Source: Salinigranum marinum
GTDB taxonomy: Archaea; Halobacteriota; Halobacteria; Halobacteriales; Haloferacaceae
NCBI RefSeq assembly: GCF_024228675.1
Contig: NZ_CP100461.1
Location: 1,736,001-1,800,000 of the forward strand
Reading direction: 5' to 3'
Length of the DNA: 64,000 nt
Shown in pieces: positions 17,598 through 26,733 of this stretch. A program made the translations under genes and the position numbers. The notes beneath the pieces were generated by a model. It was given only the letters and a program-made list of their open reading frames with translations. It did no database searches and was not told the DNA's origin. Within the stretch, counting starts at the first letter, position 1, and each line of letters starts with the position of its first letter.

Positions 17598-18757
17598 CGC
17601 ACGAATTCGACTTCGCGGCACGCGTCGGCCGGGTCGAGCCGAGCGCGACGCTCGCCATCTCGAACCTCGCCTCGGAACTCGAAGCGCAGGGGAAAGACGT
17701 CGTCGACCTCTCGGTCGGCGAACCCGACTTCCCCACCCCCGACAACGTTATCCAGGCCGGCAAGGACGCGATCGACGCGGGCCACACGGGCTACACCTCC
17801 TCCAACGGGATCCCCGAACTCCGCGAGGCGATCGCCGCGAAACTGGAGGGCAACGGCGTCCCCTGTTCGTCGGAGAACGTCGTCGTCACGCCCGGCGGCA
17901 AGCAGGGGCTGTTCGAGGTCATCCAGACCGTCGTCGACGATGGGGACGAGGTCGTCCTCCTCGATCCGGCGTGGGTCTCCTACGAGGCGATGGTGAAGCT
18001 CGCTGGCGGCTCCCTCTCCCGGGTGGACCTCTCGCCGTACGGCTTCCAGCTCGAACCCGCCCTCGACGACCTTTCCCGAGCAGTGGGCGACGACACCGAA
18101 CTCCTGATCGTGAACTCGCCGTCGAACCCCACGGGGGCCGTCTTCAGCGACGCCGCGCTCGAAGGCGTCCGCGACCTGGCGGTCGAACACGACATCGCCG
18201 TGATCTCAGACGAGATCTACGAGCGAATCGCCTACGGCGTCGAGCCGACCTCCCTCGGGTCGTTAGATGGAATGGAAGACCGCACGATCACGCTCAACGG
18301 CTTCTCGAAGGCCTTCTCCATGACGGGCTGGCGGCTCGGCTACTACGCCGCGCCCGAGGAACTCGTCTCCCAAGCTGGAAAGATCCACTCGCACTCCGTG
18401 TCGTGCGCCGTCAACTTCGTCCAGCACGCGGGCGTCGAGGCGCTGTCGGAGCGGACGGATTCGACGGTAACGGAGATGCGTGACTCCTTCCGCGACCGCC
18501 GCGACATGCTGCTCGACCTCTTCGACGACCACGGCGTCGAGGTGCCGTACCCCGACGGCGCGTTCTACATGATGCCGAAGTTCGCCGACGACGGCGACGA
18601 CCAACGGTGGTGTGAGGACGCGCTCGAACAGGCGCAGGTCGCGACGGTACCGGGAAGCGCATTCGGCGCGCCCGGGTACGCCCGCATCTCCTACGCCGCC
18701 AGCGAGGAGCGCCTCCGCGAGGCGGTCGACCGCCTCGCCGACGCGGACCTCATCTGA
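17594..18757 (+). CDS. Class I/II pyridoxal-phosphate aminotransferase
   Basis: Fold-type I aminotransferase of 387 aa. The Schiff-base lysine is about residue 239 in NGFSKAFSMTGWRLGYY, and the N-terminal VDLSVGEPDFPTPDNV and TGYTSSNGIPELREAIA are hallmarks of the aspartate/aromatic aminotransferase subgroup (AspC/AraT-like). It overlaps ribH by 4 nt (ATGA), so the two are translated together. No pathway link between the two products is obvious. The amino acid specificity cannot be assigned. Confidence 0.92.
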   Translation: MTHEFDFAARVGRVEPSATLAISNLASELEAQGKDVVDLSVGEPDFPTPDNVIQAGKDAIDAGHTGYTSSNGIPELREAIAAKLEGNGVPCSSENVVVTPGGKQGLFEVIQTVVDDGDEVVLLDPAWVSYEAMVKLAGGSLSRVDLSPYGFQLEPALDDLSRAVGDDTELLIVNSPSNPTGAVFSDAALEGVRDLAVEHDIAVISDEIYERIAYGVEPTSLGSLDGMEDRTITLNGFSKAFSMTGWRLGYYAAPEELVSQAGKIHSHSVSCAVNFVQHAGVEALSERTDSTVTEMRDSFRDRRDMLLDLFDDHGVEVPYPDGAFYMMPKFADDGDDQRWCEDALEQAQVATVPGSAFGAPGYARISYAASEERLREAVDRLADADLI

Positions 18758-18775
18758 ACCCGCCGCCTCGACTGC

Positions 18776-20074
18776 TCACGCCGGCCACACCCTGAGGGCG
18801 TTCGCTCGCCCCGCGGCGACGACGACGCCCGCCGGCCCCGTGACGGCACAGAGGTTCGACGTCAGTCGTCCGCCGAGCGGGACGCGCCACGCCTCCACGA
18901 CGCCTCCCCCGTCGCCGTCGAGCCGTCGCAATCCGACCAGTTCCCGCTGCGGATCGTCGGGCACCAGCAGTTCCATCGAGCCGTCGCCGTCGAGATCACC
19001 CGCGACCGCGTTGTCGAGGGTCCGCGACCCGATGGCGTGCGTCGAGTAGCCGCGCAGGGAGGCGACGAGGTCGAGCCGGCCGTCGCGGACGCGGTAGAAC
19101 TCCGCCGTTCCCCCGACGTGTGGCGTCTTCACTGCCGCCAGTTCGGTCTCGCCACCGGGGCCGAACGGCGCGACCGCGAGCTGATGTCGCCACCGGAAGC
19201 CCGAGCCGACGGCCACTCCCTCCGTCGCGTCGCCCGCCGCCGAGAGCGCGACCAGCCGCGCCCCCCGCTCCGCGTCACTCGCCGTCACGACCACCTCGCG
19301 CTCGCCGTCGTCGTCCACGTCGGCGACGATGGGAGCGATCCCCTCGACGACGCCCGACGGCGGGGCGAGCGTGGCTTCGAGGCCGCCGGCGGGGTCGAGG
19401 ACAGCGATCGAAGCGGCCTCCAGTTCGTCGCCGAGGACGCCGTGGGCGTACTCGCGCGTGCGGGACGCGAGCACGTACAGCCGTCCGGCCGCGCACAGCC
19501 GTCCGGCCGCGCGCACGATCCGCGCGTCGGGGAGCGCATCCACGTCGGCGTTCTCCCCGGCCGGGAGTCGGACCGCGCCGTCGGGCGTGACCGAGGCCCA
19601 CCCACCCGTCGTCGGGACGGCGTGGGTGAGCGGCGAGCCGATCACGGGCGCGAGCACGGGCTCCGACGCGCCGACGAGGAGCGGCGGTCCCGGCGGGGCG
19701 TCGAGGTCGTGATCGAGCACAGAGACGTCGCCGTCGACGACCGAGAGGACGCGCGCGCCGCCGGCGGTGACGACGGCGAGGCGGACTCCGTCCTCCCACG
19801 GTACGCCGACGACCCACTCGGGCTTCGCGTCGAGCCCGACGTCGACGGGATCGGCGCGGGGGAGCGAGCCGCGACCGTCGATGAGCCGGTTCCCGTCGGG
19901 GCGGAGATGCGTGTAGCCGAGCGGGGCGTCGCCGGGCGGCGGGGGCGGCGAGTCCGTCCCGACAGCCGGCGTCGGCGGGGGATCGGTCCGGCCGTCGGGC
20001 GCGAGCGGGGCGGCACAGCCGGCGAGCGCGCCGGCCAGGCCGAGACCGGAAGCGAGGAACGTCCGTCGGAACAC
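18776..20074 (-). CDS. Tat-exported lipoprotein with DxDxDG repeats
   Basis: Predicted surface lipoprotein of 432 aa. The N-terminus MFRRTFLASGLGLAGALAGC has twin arginines, a hydrophobic core and a lipobox ending in Cys20, so Tat export and lipid anchoring are likely. After a Pro/Asp-rich linker (residues 21-50), the rest is beta-rich and contains DVDDDGEREVVV and DLDGDGSMELLV, calcium-loop signatures of FG-GAP/VCBS-type propellers. A short internal duplication gives AAGRLCAAGRL. The gene converges on the aminotransferase. The role is unknown; a binding propeller is an inference. Confidence 0.75.
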   Translation of the reverse strand: MFRRTFLASGLGLAGALAGCAAPLAPDGRTDPPPTPAVGTDSPPPPPGDAPLGYTHLRPDGNRLIDGRGSLPRADPVDVGLDAKPEWVVGVPWEDGVRLAVVTAGGARVLSVVDGDVSVLDHDLDAPPGPPLLVGASEPVLAPVIGSPLTHAVPTTGGWASVTPDGAVRLPAGENADVDALPDARIVRAAGRLCAAGRLYVLASRTREYAHGVLGDELEAASIAVLDPAGGLEATLAPPSGVVEGIAPIVADVDDDGEREVVVTASDAERGARLVALSAAGDATEGVAVGSGFRWRHQLAVAPFGPGGETELAAVKTPHVGGTAEFYRVRDGRLDLVASLRGYSTHAIGSRTLDNAVAGDLDGDGSMELLVPDDPQRELVGLRRLDGDGGGVVEAWRVPLGGRLTSNLCAVTGPAGVVVAAGRANALRVWPA

Positions 20075-20191
20075 ACCGGACCGTCGGACGGGGCGGGCGT
20101 AAACTCACCGCGGGTGGGCGGGGCGTTCGACCACCGGTGACCGATCCGGCGCGGAGAGTTTTTATCACGTCACGGCTCCAGAACCGAACGA

Positions 20192-22093
20192 ATGCGCGTC
20201 AGCGACCTGCCGCTCCCCGACGAGGTCATCGCCCACCACGAGTCGGAGGGGATCACCGAACTCTATCCGCCGCAGGCGGCGGCCGTCGAGGCCGGCATCA
20301 CAGGGGGGACGAACGTCGTCGTCGCGGTCCCCACGGCGAGCGGGAAGACGTTCGTCGCCGAACTCGCGATGCTCACCGCCGGCGGACCGGCGCTGTACAT
20401 CGTTCCCCTTCGCGCGCTCGCACGCGAGAAGTACGAGACGTTCTCGGAGGTACCCGGCGTGGACGTGGGGATCGCGACGGGCGACCTCGGCTCCGCCGAG
20501 GAGTTGGGGGGGTCCGACGTCGTCGTGGCCACCGCCGAGAAAGTGGACTCCGCGATCAGAAGCGGGGCGTCGTGGGTCGACGACCTCGCCTGCGTTGTCG
20601 TCGACGAGGTCCACCTCCTCGGCTCGCAGGGGCGAGGGCCGACGCTGGAGGTGACGATGGCGACCCTCGGGCGGCGTGCGCCCGACGTCCAGATCGTGGC
20701 GCTCTCCGCCACCGTCGCCAACCCCGAGGAGATCGCCGAGTGGCTCGACGCGGAGCTCGTCCGGAGTCGCTGGCGGCCGGTCGACCTCAGGACGGGCGTC
20801 TGCGCCGGGGGACGCGTCGACTTCGACGACGGGTCGACGCTCGCCGTCGCGGTCGACGCCGAGGCAGACGATCGAGGCGTCGGGACGGCGACGACGGTCG
20901 AGCTCGTTCGAGGGGCGATCGACGACGGCGGGCAGTGTCTCGCGTTCGTCCGTTCGCGCCGGGAGGCCGAGACGCTGGCCGCCCGACTCGCCGAGGAGTC
21001 GGTCGGGGCGGCGAGCGCCGTGGCCGCCGACGTGCGGGACGCGGGCGGAACGGACACCGGGCGGCGGCTCGCCGACTGTGTCGAGGGGAGCGTCGCCTTC
21101 CACCACGCGGGGCTCCGTTCGGAACACCGCGCGATCGTCGAGAACGCCTTCCGCGACCGCCGCCTGAAGTGTATCTGTGCGACGCCGACGCTCGCGGCGG
21201 GGGTGAACGTCCCCGCCCGCCGGGTCGTGATCCGCGATCAGCAACGCTACACCGGGTCGGGGATGGAGTGGCTTCCGGTCCTGGAAGTCCACCAGATGTG
21301 CGGCCGCGCGGGCCGACCCCACCTCGACCCCTACGGCGAGGCGGTGCTCGTCGCCGGCGACGCCGACCGCGAGGAACTCGAATCGAGATACGTCGGGGCC
21401 GCGCCCGAGGCCGTCGAGTCGCAACTGGCCGACCGCGAGGCGCTCCGGACGCACGTGCTCGCCATCGTCGCCTCGGGCTTCGCCGAGTCGCGCGGGGGCG
21501 TGCTCGACGTCCTCGACGCGACCTTCTACGCCCACGGCAGACCCGAGGAGAGCCTCGCGGGGCTCGTCGACGACGTGGTGTCGGATCTGGTCGCCTGGGA
21601 GATGCTCACCACCGGGGAGGGGCTGGCCGCGACCGAACTCGGCACCGCGGTCTCCCGGCAGTACGTCGCGCCGCGGACGGGCGCGCGGATCGTCGACGGA
21701 CTCCGGACGATGCGCGGGATGGAGCGCGTGACGGGGCTGACGGCGCTCGAAATCGTCTGCGACACGCCGGACATGCACGGCACCTACCTCGGCAACCGCG
21801 AACGCGCAGCGATGTACCAGTACGCCCGGAGCCACGCCGACGAGTTCACCACGTCGATGGGCGAGACGGAGACGTTCGAGCGCTGGCTGGAGGCGGTGAA
21901 GACGGCCCGGATCCTGCTGGAGTGGGCCGACGGGGCCTCGACAGACGACCTCGTCGAGCAGTACCGCATCGGCCCGGGCGACCTCGAATCCCGCGTCGAG
22001 CGCGCGGAGTGGCTCCTCGGGGCGGCCGCCGCCGTCGCGGCCGTCCTCGACGCGGACGGTTCGGCGTTCCGCGAGGTTCGCGACCGGCTCTGA
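20192..22093 (+). CDS. Superfamily 2 DNA helicase, Hel308-like (short form)
   Basis: ATP-dependent helicase of 633 aa. Motifs in order: Q-like LYPPQAAAVEAG, motif I PTASGKT (47-53), motif II DEVH (138-141), motif III LSATVAN, motif IV CLAFVRSRREAE, motif V ATPTLAAGVNVPARRVV and motif VI QMCGRAGRP. The C-terminal half resembles the winged-helix and ratchet domains of Hel308. Archaeal Hel308 usually exceeds 700 aa, so the last domain is shortened; this may be the second, shorter haloarchaeal paralogue. GTTTTTATC about 29 nt before the ATG marks a leaderless promoter. Confidence 0.88.
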   Translation: MRVSDLPLPDEVIAHHESEGITELYPPQAAAVEAGITGGTNVVVAVPTASGKTFVAELAMLTAGGPALYIVPLRALAREKYETFSEVPGVDVGIATGDLGSAEELGGSDVVVATAEKVDSAIRSGASWVDDLACVVVDEVHLLGSQGRGPTLEVTMATLGRRAPDVQIVALSATVANPEEIAEWLDAELVRSRWRPVDLRTGVCAGGRVDFDDGSTLAVAVDAEADDRGVGTATTVELVRGAIDDGGQCLAFVRSRREAETLAARLAEESVGAASAVAADVRDAGGTDTGRRLADCVEGSVAFHHAGLRSEHRAIVENAFRDRRLKCICATPTLAAGVNVPARRVVIRDQQRYTGSGMEWLPVLEVHQMCGRAGRPHLDPYGEAVLVAGDADREELESRYVGAAPEAVESQLADREALRTHVLAIVASGFAESRGGVLDVLDATFYAHGRPEESLAGLVDDVVSDLVAWEMLTTGEGLAATELGTAVSRQYVAPRTGARIVDGLRTMRGMERVTGLTALEIVCDTPDMHGTYLGNRERAAMYQYARSHADEFTTSMGETETFERWLEAVKTARILLEWADGASTDDLVEQYRIGPGDLESRVERAEWLLGAAAAVAAVLDADGSAFREVRDRL

Positions 22094-22153
22094 GGCCGGC
22101 GCGTCGGTGTCAGAGAGGCAAGAGTTTACTCCCCGACAGCCGTCCCCGCGGAC

Positions 22154-23074
22154 GTGCTCGCCGAGGTCGCCCTCTTCGTCGTCGGACTTGCCGCCCTCGT
22201 CGTCGGGTCGGACCGCGCCGTCACGGCCGCGGCGGAGGTCGCCCGGTACTACGGCGTGTCGTCGTTTTTCATCGGCGTCACGCTCATCTCCGTCGGGACC
22301 TCGGTCCCCGAGATGGTGACGTCGGTGTACGGCGCGTGGTACGGCGCGGGCGACATCGTCGTCGGCAACATCGTCGGCTCCGAGACCTCCCAGATCACGC
22401 TCGCGATCGGCATCGTCGCGCTGCTGTCGCCGATCGTCGCCGAGCGGCGGAACGTCATGATCTACGGCGGCGCGATGACGCTCGCGATGGTCGTCATGCT
22501 GCTCACGCTTGACGACGGCGTGATCCAGCGCTCGGAGGGGTTCTTGATGATGTTGGCGTACGTCAACTTCGTCTACACGCTGTACACCAACGAGGGCGGG
22601 ACGGAGATCGCCCAGGAGGTCGTCGACGAGGCCGAACCGCCCGAGCGGGCGCTCCCGTGGATCGTCGGCGGCCTTGCGCTGGTGGCCGTCGGCGGGCAGT
22701 TGCTCGTGACGAACGGGATCGCGCTCGCGCGGATCGTCGGCGTCTCGGAGTACCTCGTCGGGATCCTCACCGGCCTCGGGACGACCACCCCGGAGATCTT
22801 CGTCGCGGGGATCGCCGCCCGCCGCGGGTCGAGCGGGATCTCGGTCGGGTCGATCCTCGGGAGCAACATCACCGATCCGGTGTTCTCGCTCGGCATCGGC
22901 GCGCTCGTCGCCGACGTCGTCGTCACCGATCTCGATTCGGTCATCCCGTCGGCGACGTACATGCTGGTCGCATCGCTCGTCGTACTGGGGCTGTTCTACT
23001 GGCGGCGCGGGATCGACCGTCGGACGGCCGTGGTGTGTCTCGGTCTGTATCTGCCGACGTTCCTGTTCGTGTGA
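22154..23074 (+). CDS. Sodium/calcium exchanger family (CaCA) membrane protein
   Basis: Cation antiporter-like protein of 306 aa with about ten membrane helices. Both inverted alpha repeats are present: GTSVPEMVTSVYGAWYGAG followed by GNIVGS, and GTTTPEIFVAGIAARRGSSG followed by GSILGSNITDP. Each carries the acidic residue and the GNxxGS-type loop of the ion site, as in YrbG and the Methanocaldococcus exchanger. The start is GTG at 22154, 60 nt after the helicase stop, so co-transcription is possible. Ion specificity is not determinable. Confidence 0.9.
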   Translation: MLAEVALFVVGLAALVVGSDRAVTAAAEVARYYGVSSFFIGVTLISVGTSVPEMVTSVYGAWYGAGDIVVGNIVGSETSQITLAIGIVALLSPIVAERRNVMIYGGAMTLAMVVMLLTLDDGVIQRSEGFLMMLAYVNFVYTLYTNEGGTEIAQEVVDEAEPPERALPWIVGGLALVAVGGQLLVTNGIALARIVGVSEYLVGILTGLGTTTPEIFVAGIAARRGSSGISVGSILGSNITDPVFSLGIGALVADVVVTDLDSVIPSATYMLVASLVVLGLFYWRRGIDRRTAVVCLGLYLPTFLFV

Positions 23075-23156
23075 CGTCGGCGCTCATGTCGTGTGGCTCG
23101 CGGTCGGTCGCCGTCGCTCGTCATCGCCACGCCATCGACGGGTGTGCAGATCGGAG

Positions 23157-23235
23157 CGACGACAGTGGGTGGAACCGGGCGACGACAGTGGGCGGAATCG
23201 GGCGACGACAGTGGGCGGAATCGGGCGACGACAGT
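23157..23235. repeat. 23-bp tandem repeat, 3.4 copies
   Basis: Three full units at 23157-23179, 23180-23202 and 23203-23225 and a 10-bp partial unit at 23226-23235. The unit begins CGACGACAGTGGGCGG. Copies 2 and 3 are identical and copy 1 differs at two positions. It lies in the 336-bp gap between two converging genes (stops at 23074 and 23411); I see no gene or clear terminator in the rest of the gap. Confidence 0.95.
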
Positions 23236-23410
23236 CCCCAGGGCGGTGAGACCACGGGCCTCCCCCAGCCGATTCGCGCTCTCGCTCCCTGCGGACGCTC
23301 GTGCGCTCATCCCTCGCACGAGCGTCCCCGCGGCACGGCGGCCGCGGGGGCCGCGCGCCACCGCACACACCGGCAACCGCTCCAGTCGGTGCCGGCCCGC
23401 TTCGAGTCCG

Positions 23411-24358
23411 TCAGGGCTCCTCCCACGGCCTCGTGGTGCCCTCGCCGAACAGTTCGCGCATCAGCGTGACGATGCTCTCGGGCGGGAACTGGCCGCGCTC
23501 GGTGACGATCGCGTCGACGTATCTCGGGGGCGTCACGTCGAACGCCGGGTTGACCACCTTGGGGTCGCCGATCCGCTCTCGATGCGTCGCGTCGATCACC
23601 TCCTCGGTGTCGCGGAGTTCGATGTCGACGGTGTGGCCCGTGAGCGTCGCCGGGTGGAGCTTCAGCGTCTGGGCGGCGACCATCACCGGCGTGCCGCGGT
23701 CGCGGGCGTTGACCGCCAGCCCCGAGGTCCCGATCTTGTTGATGACGCTCCCGTCGGCGGCGATGGAGTCCGCGCCCACGAGCACGTGGTCGACGTCGTT
23801 GAGGTAGTGTCGCGCCGCGCTGTCGACGACGAGCGTCACCGGGACGCCCATCGCGTCGAGTTCCTCGGCCGTGATGTGCCCCTGGTTCCGCGGGCGGGTC
23901 TCCTTGACGATCGCCTCCAGCGCCTTGCCCTGGTCGACGGCGCTTTCGACGCACGCGAGCGCGTCCGTCGAGTGGCAGTGGGTCATCACGACGTCGCCGT
24001 CGCGGAGCCGGTTCGCACCGACCTGTCCGAGGTCGGACTGCGCGCGGTCGAGTCGAACACAGAAGTCGTCGGCGGTTCGCTCGACCGATGCGTGGAGTTC
24101 CTCGACGGTCTCGCCCGCCAGTCCGTGGAGGACGTACCGGAGGGCGTTCGGGAGGCTCACCGCCGTCGGGCGCGTGGCGAAGAGAAGCCGCGCCGCCGCC
24201 CGAAGCTCTGCGCGGAACTCCTCCGGGCTGTCGGCGTCGCTCGCCCGTGCCTGTGTCCGGAGCGCGCGCGCGGCGGCGTCCGCGATGGCCGCCGCGCCAC
24301 GCGTCTCCATGGTGTCGATGGCCGCGGCCGTCTCGCGCACCTCCTCGTGGACGTCCAT
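23411..24358 (-). CDS. Ribose 1,5-bisphosphate isomerase (eIF2B-alpha family)
   Basis: Isomerase of 315 aa that converts ribose 1,5-bisphosphate to ribulose 1,5-bisphosphate in archaeal nucleotide degradation. It belongs to the eIF2B alpha/MtnA fold; family marks are VMTHCHSTDALACVESAVDQ, ETRPRNQG, and GADSIAADGSVINKIGTSG. A typical MtnA would show a different N-terminus, and the nearby nucleotide phosphorylase (25215-26693) supports the R15P isomerase reading. The ATG at 24358 is used; the in-frame extension to 24448 crosses the divergent promoter region. Confidence 0.87.
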   Translation of the reverse strand: MDVHEEVRETAAAIDTMETRGAAAIADAAARALRTQARASDADSPEEFRAELRAAARLLFATRPTAVSLPNALRYVLHGLAGETVEELHASVERTADDFCVRLDRAQSDLGQVGANRLRDGDVVMTHCHSTDALACVESAVDQGKALEAIVKETRPRNQGHITAEELDAMGVPVTLVVDSAARHYLNDVDHVLVGADSIAADGSVINKIGTSGLAVNARDRGTPVMVAAQTLKLHPATLTGHTVDIELRDTEEVIDATHRERIGDPKVVNPAFDVTPPRYVDAIVTERGQFPPESIVTLMRELFGEGTTRPWEEP

Positions 24359-24486
24359 GTGGGGACGTTTCACGCCACGAGGGAAAAACGAGGTGGCGCG
24401 TATCCTGTACGGAGACGGGGCCCAGGAATCCACGGAACTGAGAACCACGAGACGTGTTTATCGACCGTCGACGCGAGTGAGTACTC

Positions 24487-25182
24487 ATGGAGATCACGCC
24501 CTCACGGACCGTCAGCAGACTCGGGTTCTGGTCGGCCCTCTTCGCCGCGCTGTTCAGCGTGAGCTACGTCGTCGCGCAGGTCGCCGAGTGGCTCGGGCTG
24601 TTGGGCTCGGCGGGTGGCCCGGAGAGCACGAGCACTCCCCTCGGGCTCGTCGTGCTCCTCACCCCGTCGCTGTTCCTCGGAACGGCCTTTGCGATCCTCA
24701 TGGTCAGCGTCCACTACTACGCGCCCGACGACCGGAAGATCTGGAGCCACCTCGGGGTCGTGTTCGCGACGATCTACGCCGTGTTGATCAGCATCAACTA
24801 CTACGTCCAGCTCACCTTCGTCCTCCCCCGGCTGCTCGACGGCACCGCCGAGAGCGTCCGACTCCAGCCGTTCCTCTTCGTTCCGTTCGACTCGTTCCTC
24901 TACTCGGTTGATCTCCTCGGATACAGCTTCATGAGCCTCGCCACGCTGTTCGCCGCGTTCGTCTTCACGGGTCCGGGGATCGAACGGGCGGTTCGTCTGT
25001 TCCTGATCGCGAACGGGCTCGTGCTCCCGTTCCTCGCGCTCCAGATCTACTACCCTCCGTTGATCTGGATCGCCTCCGTGTGGGCGGTCACGTTCCCCGG
25101 CGCGACGATCGCGCTCGCCGTCCTCTTCCGGCGGGCCGCACGTGCGACACCGGAGGCGACGGTGACCCCTGTGACCGGGTGA
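24487..25182 (+). CDS. Six-helix membrane protein of unknown function
   Basis: Hydrophobic 231-aa protein with about six membrane segments (roughly residues 13-38, 52-72, 85-107, 130-155, 165-190, 195-217). Aromatic and charged residues between helices include VHYYAPDDRKIW and NYYVQLTFVLPRLL. I do not recognise the family. A TATA box (GTTTATCGA) 27 nt before the ATG indicates a leaderless transcript diverging from the isomerase gene; it converges on the nucleotide phosphorylase gene and may belong to the same local context only by chance. Confidence 0.8.
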   Translation: MEITPSRTVSRLGFWSALFAALFSVSYVVAQVAEWLGLLGSAGGPESTSTPLGLVVLLTPSLFLGTAFAILMVSVHYYAPDDRKIWSHLGVVFATIYAVLISINYYVQLTFVLPRLLDGTAESVRLQPFLFVPFDSFLYSVDLLGYSFMSLATLFAAFVFTGPGIERAVRLFLIANGLVLPFLALQIYYPPLIWIASVWAVTFPGATIALAVLFRRAARATPEATVTPVTG

Positions 25183-25214
25183 CGGCTCGCCGCGACCTGC
25201 TCGCGGACCTCACG

Positions 25215-26693
25215 TCACACCCGTTCGACGAGCGTCTCCTGTGCGCCGCGAACGCGGACCGCCTCGCTCCGGTCGACGAGTGACTCCGCGTCGTCGAGTT
25301 TGGCTGGCACCTCCGCGTGCACGGTAAACAGCGGCTCCCCGGTCTCGACCGCGTCGCCGACGCGGCAGTGGAGGTCGAGACCGGCACCCGCGTCCTTCGG
25401 TGCCCCCGCGCGGCGAGCGACGTCGTTGACGAGGCGGTTGTCGACGTGGGTGACGACGCCCGACCGGTCGGCGTGGACGACGCGCGTGTGTCGGCCAACG
25501 GAGAGGTCTCCCGGCGTGACCTCCGGGTCGCCCCCTTGGGCGGCGACGATGCGCTGGAACCGCTCGCGCGCCGCCCCCGAGTCGAGGAGGGCGGTCGCGT
25601 CGGCGTCGACGCTGCAACAGTCGAACAGCAGGTCGGCGAGTCGGACGCTCTTCAGCCGGAGGTCCGCCGGACCGGCACCGTCGAGCGTCTCCAGGACGTC
25701 GCGCGCTTCCAGCACGGGGCCGACGCCGCGCCCGATCGGCTGTGAACCGCGGGTGATCGCACACTCGACGGTCAGACCGATGTGTTCGGCGACGCGGCGG
25801 ACGTCAGTCGCGAACTCGCGCGCGGCGGCGAGGCTCTCGACTTTCGCCCCCTCGCCGTAGGGGATGTCGACGACGACGTGGGTCGACCCCGCGCTCTTCT
25901 TCTTCGAGAGGACCGACGCGATGAGTTGGCCGGGCGGGTCCAGCGAGAGCGGCGTCTCCGCGCGGATGATCTTGTCGTCGACGGGCGAGAGGTTCACCGC
26001 GCCGCCCCAGACGAGACACGCGCCCGCCTCGTCGACGATCCGCTCGACGCCGGCGCGGGAGAACGCCACGTCGCAGAACACCTCCATCGTGTCGGCGGTC
26101 CCCGCGGCGGAGGTCACGGCGCGCGAGGAGGTCTTCGGCACCGTCAGCCCCGCGGCCGCGACGAGCGGGACCAACACGGGGGTGACGCGGTTGCCGGCGA
26201 CGCCGCCGATGGAGTGCTTGTCCGCGACGACGTCTCGCTCCCACGTGATCACCTCGCCGGCGGCCGTCATCCGCTCCGTGAGATGCATCGTCTCCGCCAG
26301 CGAGAGCCCGTTGGCGTACACCGCCGCGACGTACGCGCCGAGTTCTACGTCCGCGAGCCGTTCCTCGGTGATGTCGCGGACGATCCGCTCGAACTCCTCG
26401 CCGTCGAGCTCGATGTCGTCGAGCTTCTTGCGGATGTACCGCACTGACGCCGGCGTCGGGGCCAGCGAGACGTCGACCGGTCCCGTCACGTCGGTGAGCC
26501 GTCGCGTCGTGCCGACCACTCCTGGCGAGACGAGTTCGTCCGTGAGTTCGACGATGGCGACTGTCGTCCCGTCGTCGGTAGCGAGGTGAACCCGATCGAG
26601 CGGGTGCGCGCCGAGTTCGGCCGCGTCACGCTCGTTCAATAGGACGGTCGGCGACCGGGAGGCGATGTCGACCGGTTCGACGTCGAGCTGCAT
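25215..26693 (-). CDS. deoA: NMP (AMP/GMP) phosphorylase
   Basis: Archaeal nucleoside-5'-monophosphate phosphorylase of 492 aa, which releases a base and ribose 1,5-bisphosphate. It has the N-terminal domain missing from bacterial thymidine phosphorylases (residues 1-85), then the DeoA core with DKHSIGGVAGNRVTPVLVPL and VPKTSSRAVTSAAGTADTME. Its product is the substrate of the isomerase at 23411-24358. In some haloarchaea, as I recall, the preferred substrate is GMP and the pathway avoids Rubisco. I use the ATG at 26693; the open frame continues upstream only as a shadow of the thioredoxin gene. Confidence 0.92.
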   Translation of the reverse strand: MQLDVEPVDIASRSPTVLLNERDAAELGAHPLDRVHLATDDGTTVAIVELTDELVSPGVVGTTRRLTDVTGPVDVSLAPTPASVRYIRKKLDDIELDGEEFERIVRDITEERLADVELGAYVAAVYANGLSLAETMHLTERMTAAGEVITWERDVVADKHSIGGVAGNRVTPVLVPLVAAAGLTVPKTSSRAVTSAAGTADTMEVFCDVAFSRAGVERIVDEAGACLVWGGAVNLSPVDDKIIRAETPLSLDPPGQLIASVLSKKKSAGSTHVVVDIPYGEGAKVESLAAAREFATDVRRVAEHIGLTVECAITRGSQPIGRGVGPVLEARDVLETLDGAGPADLRLKSVRLADLLFDCCSVDADATALLDSGAARERFQRIVAAQGGDPEVTPGDLSVGRHTRVVHADRSGVVTHVDNRLVNDVARRAGAPKDAGAGLDLHCRVGDAVETGEPLFTVHAEVPAKLDDAESLVDRSEAVRVRGAQETLVERV

Positions 26694-26733
26694 ACGCCCC
26701 CGATCACGTGTCACGGGGTTAACTGTGTCCGCG

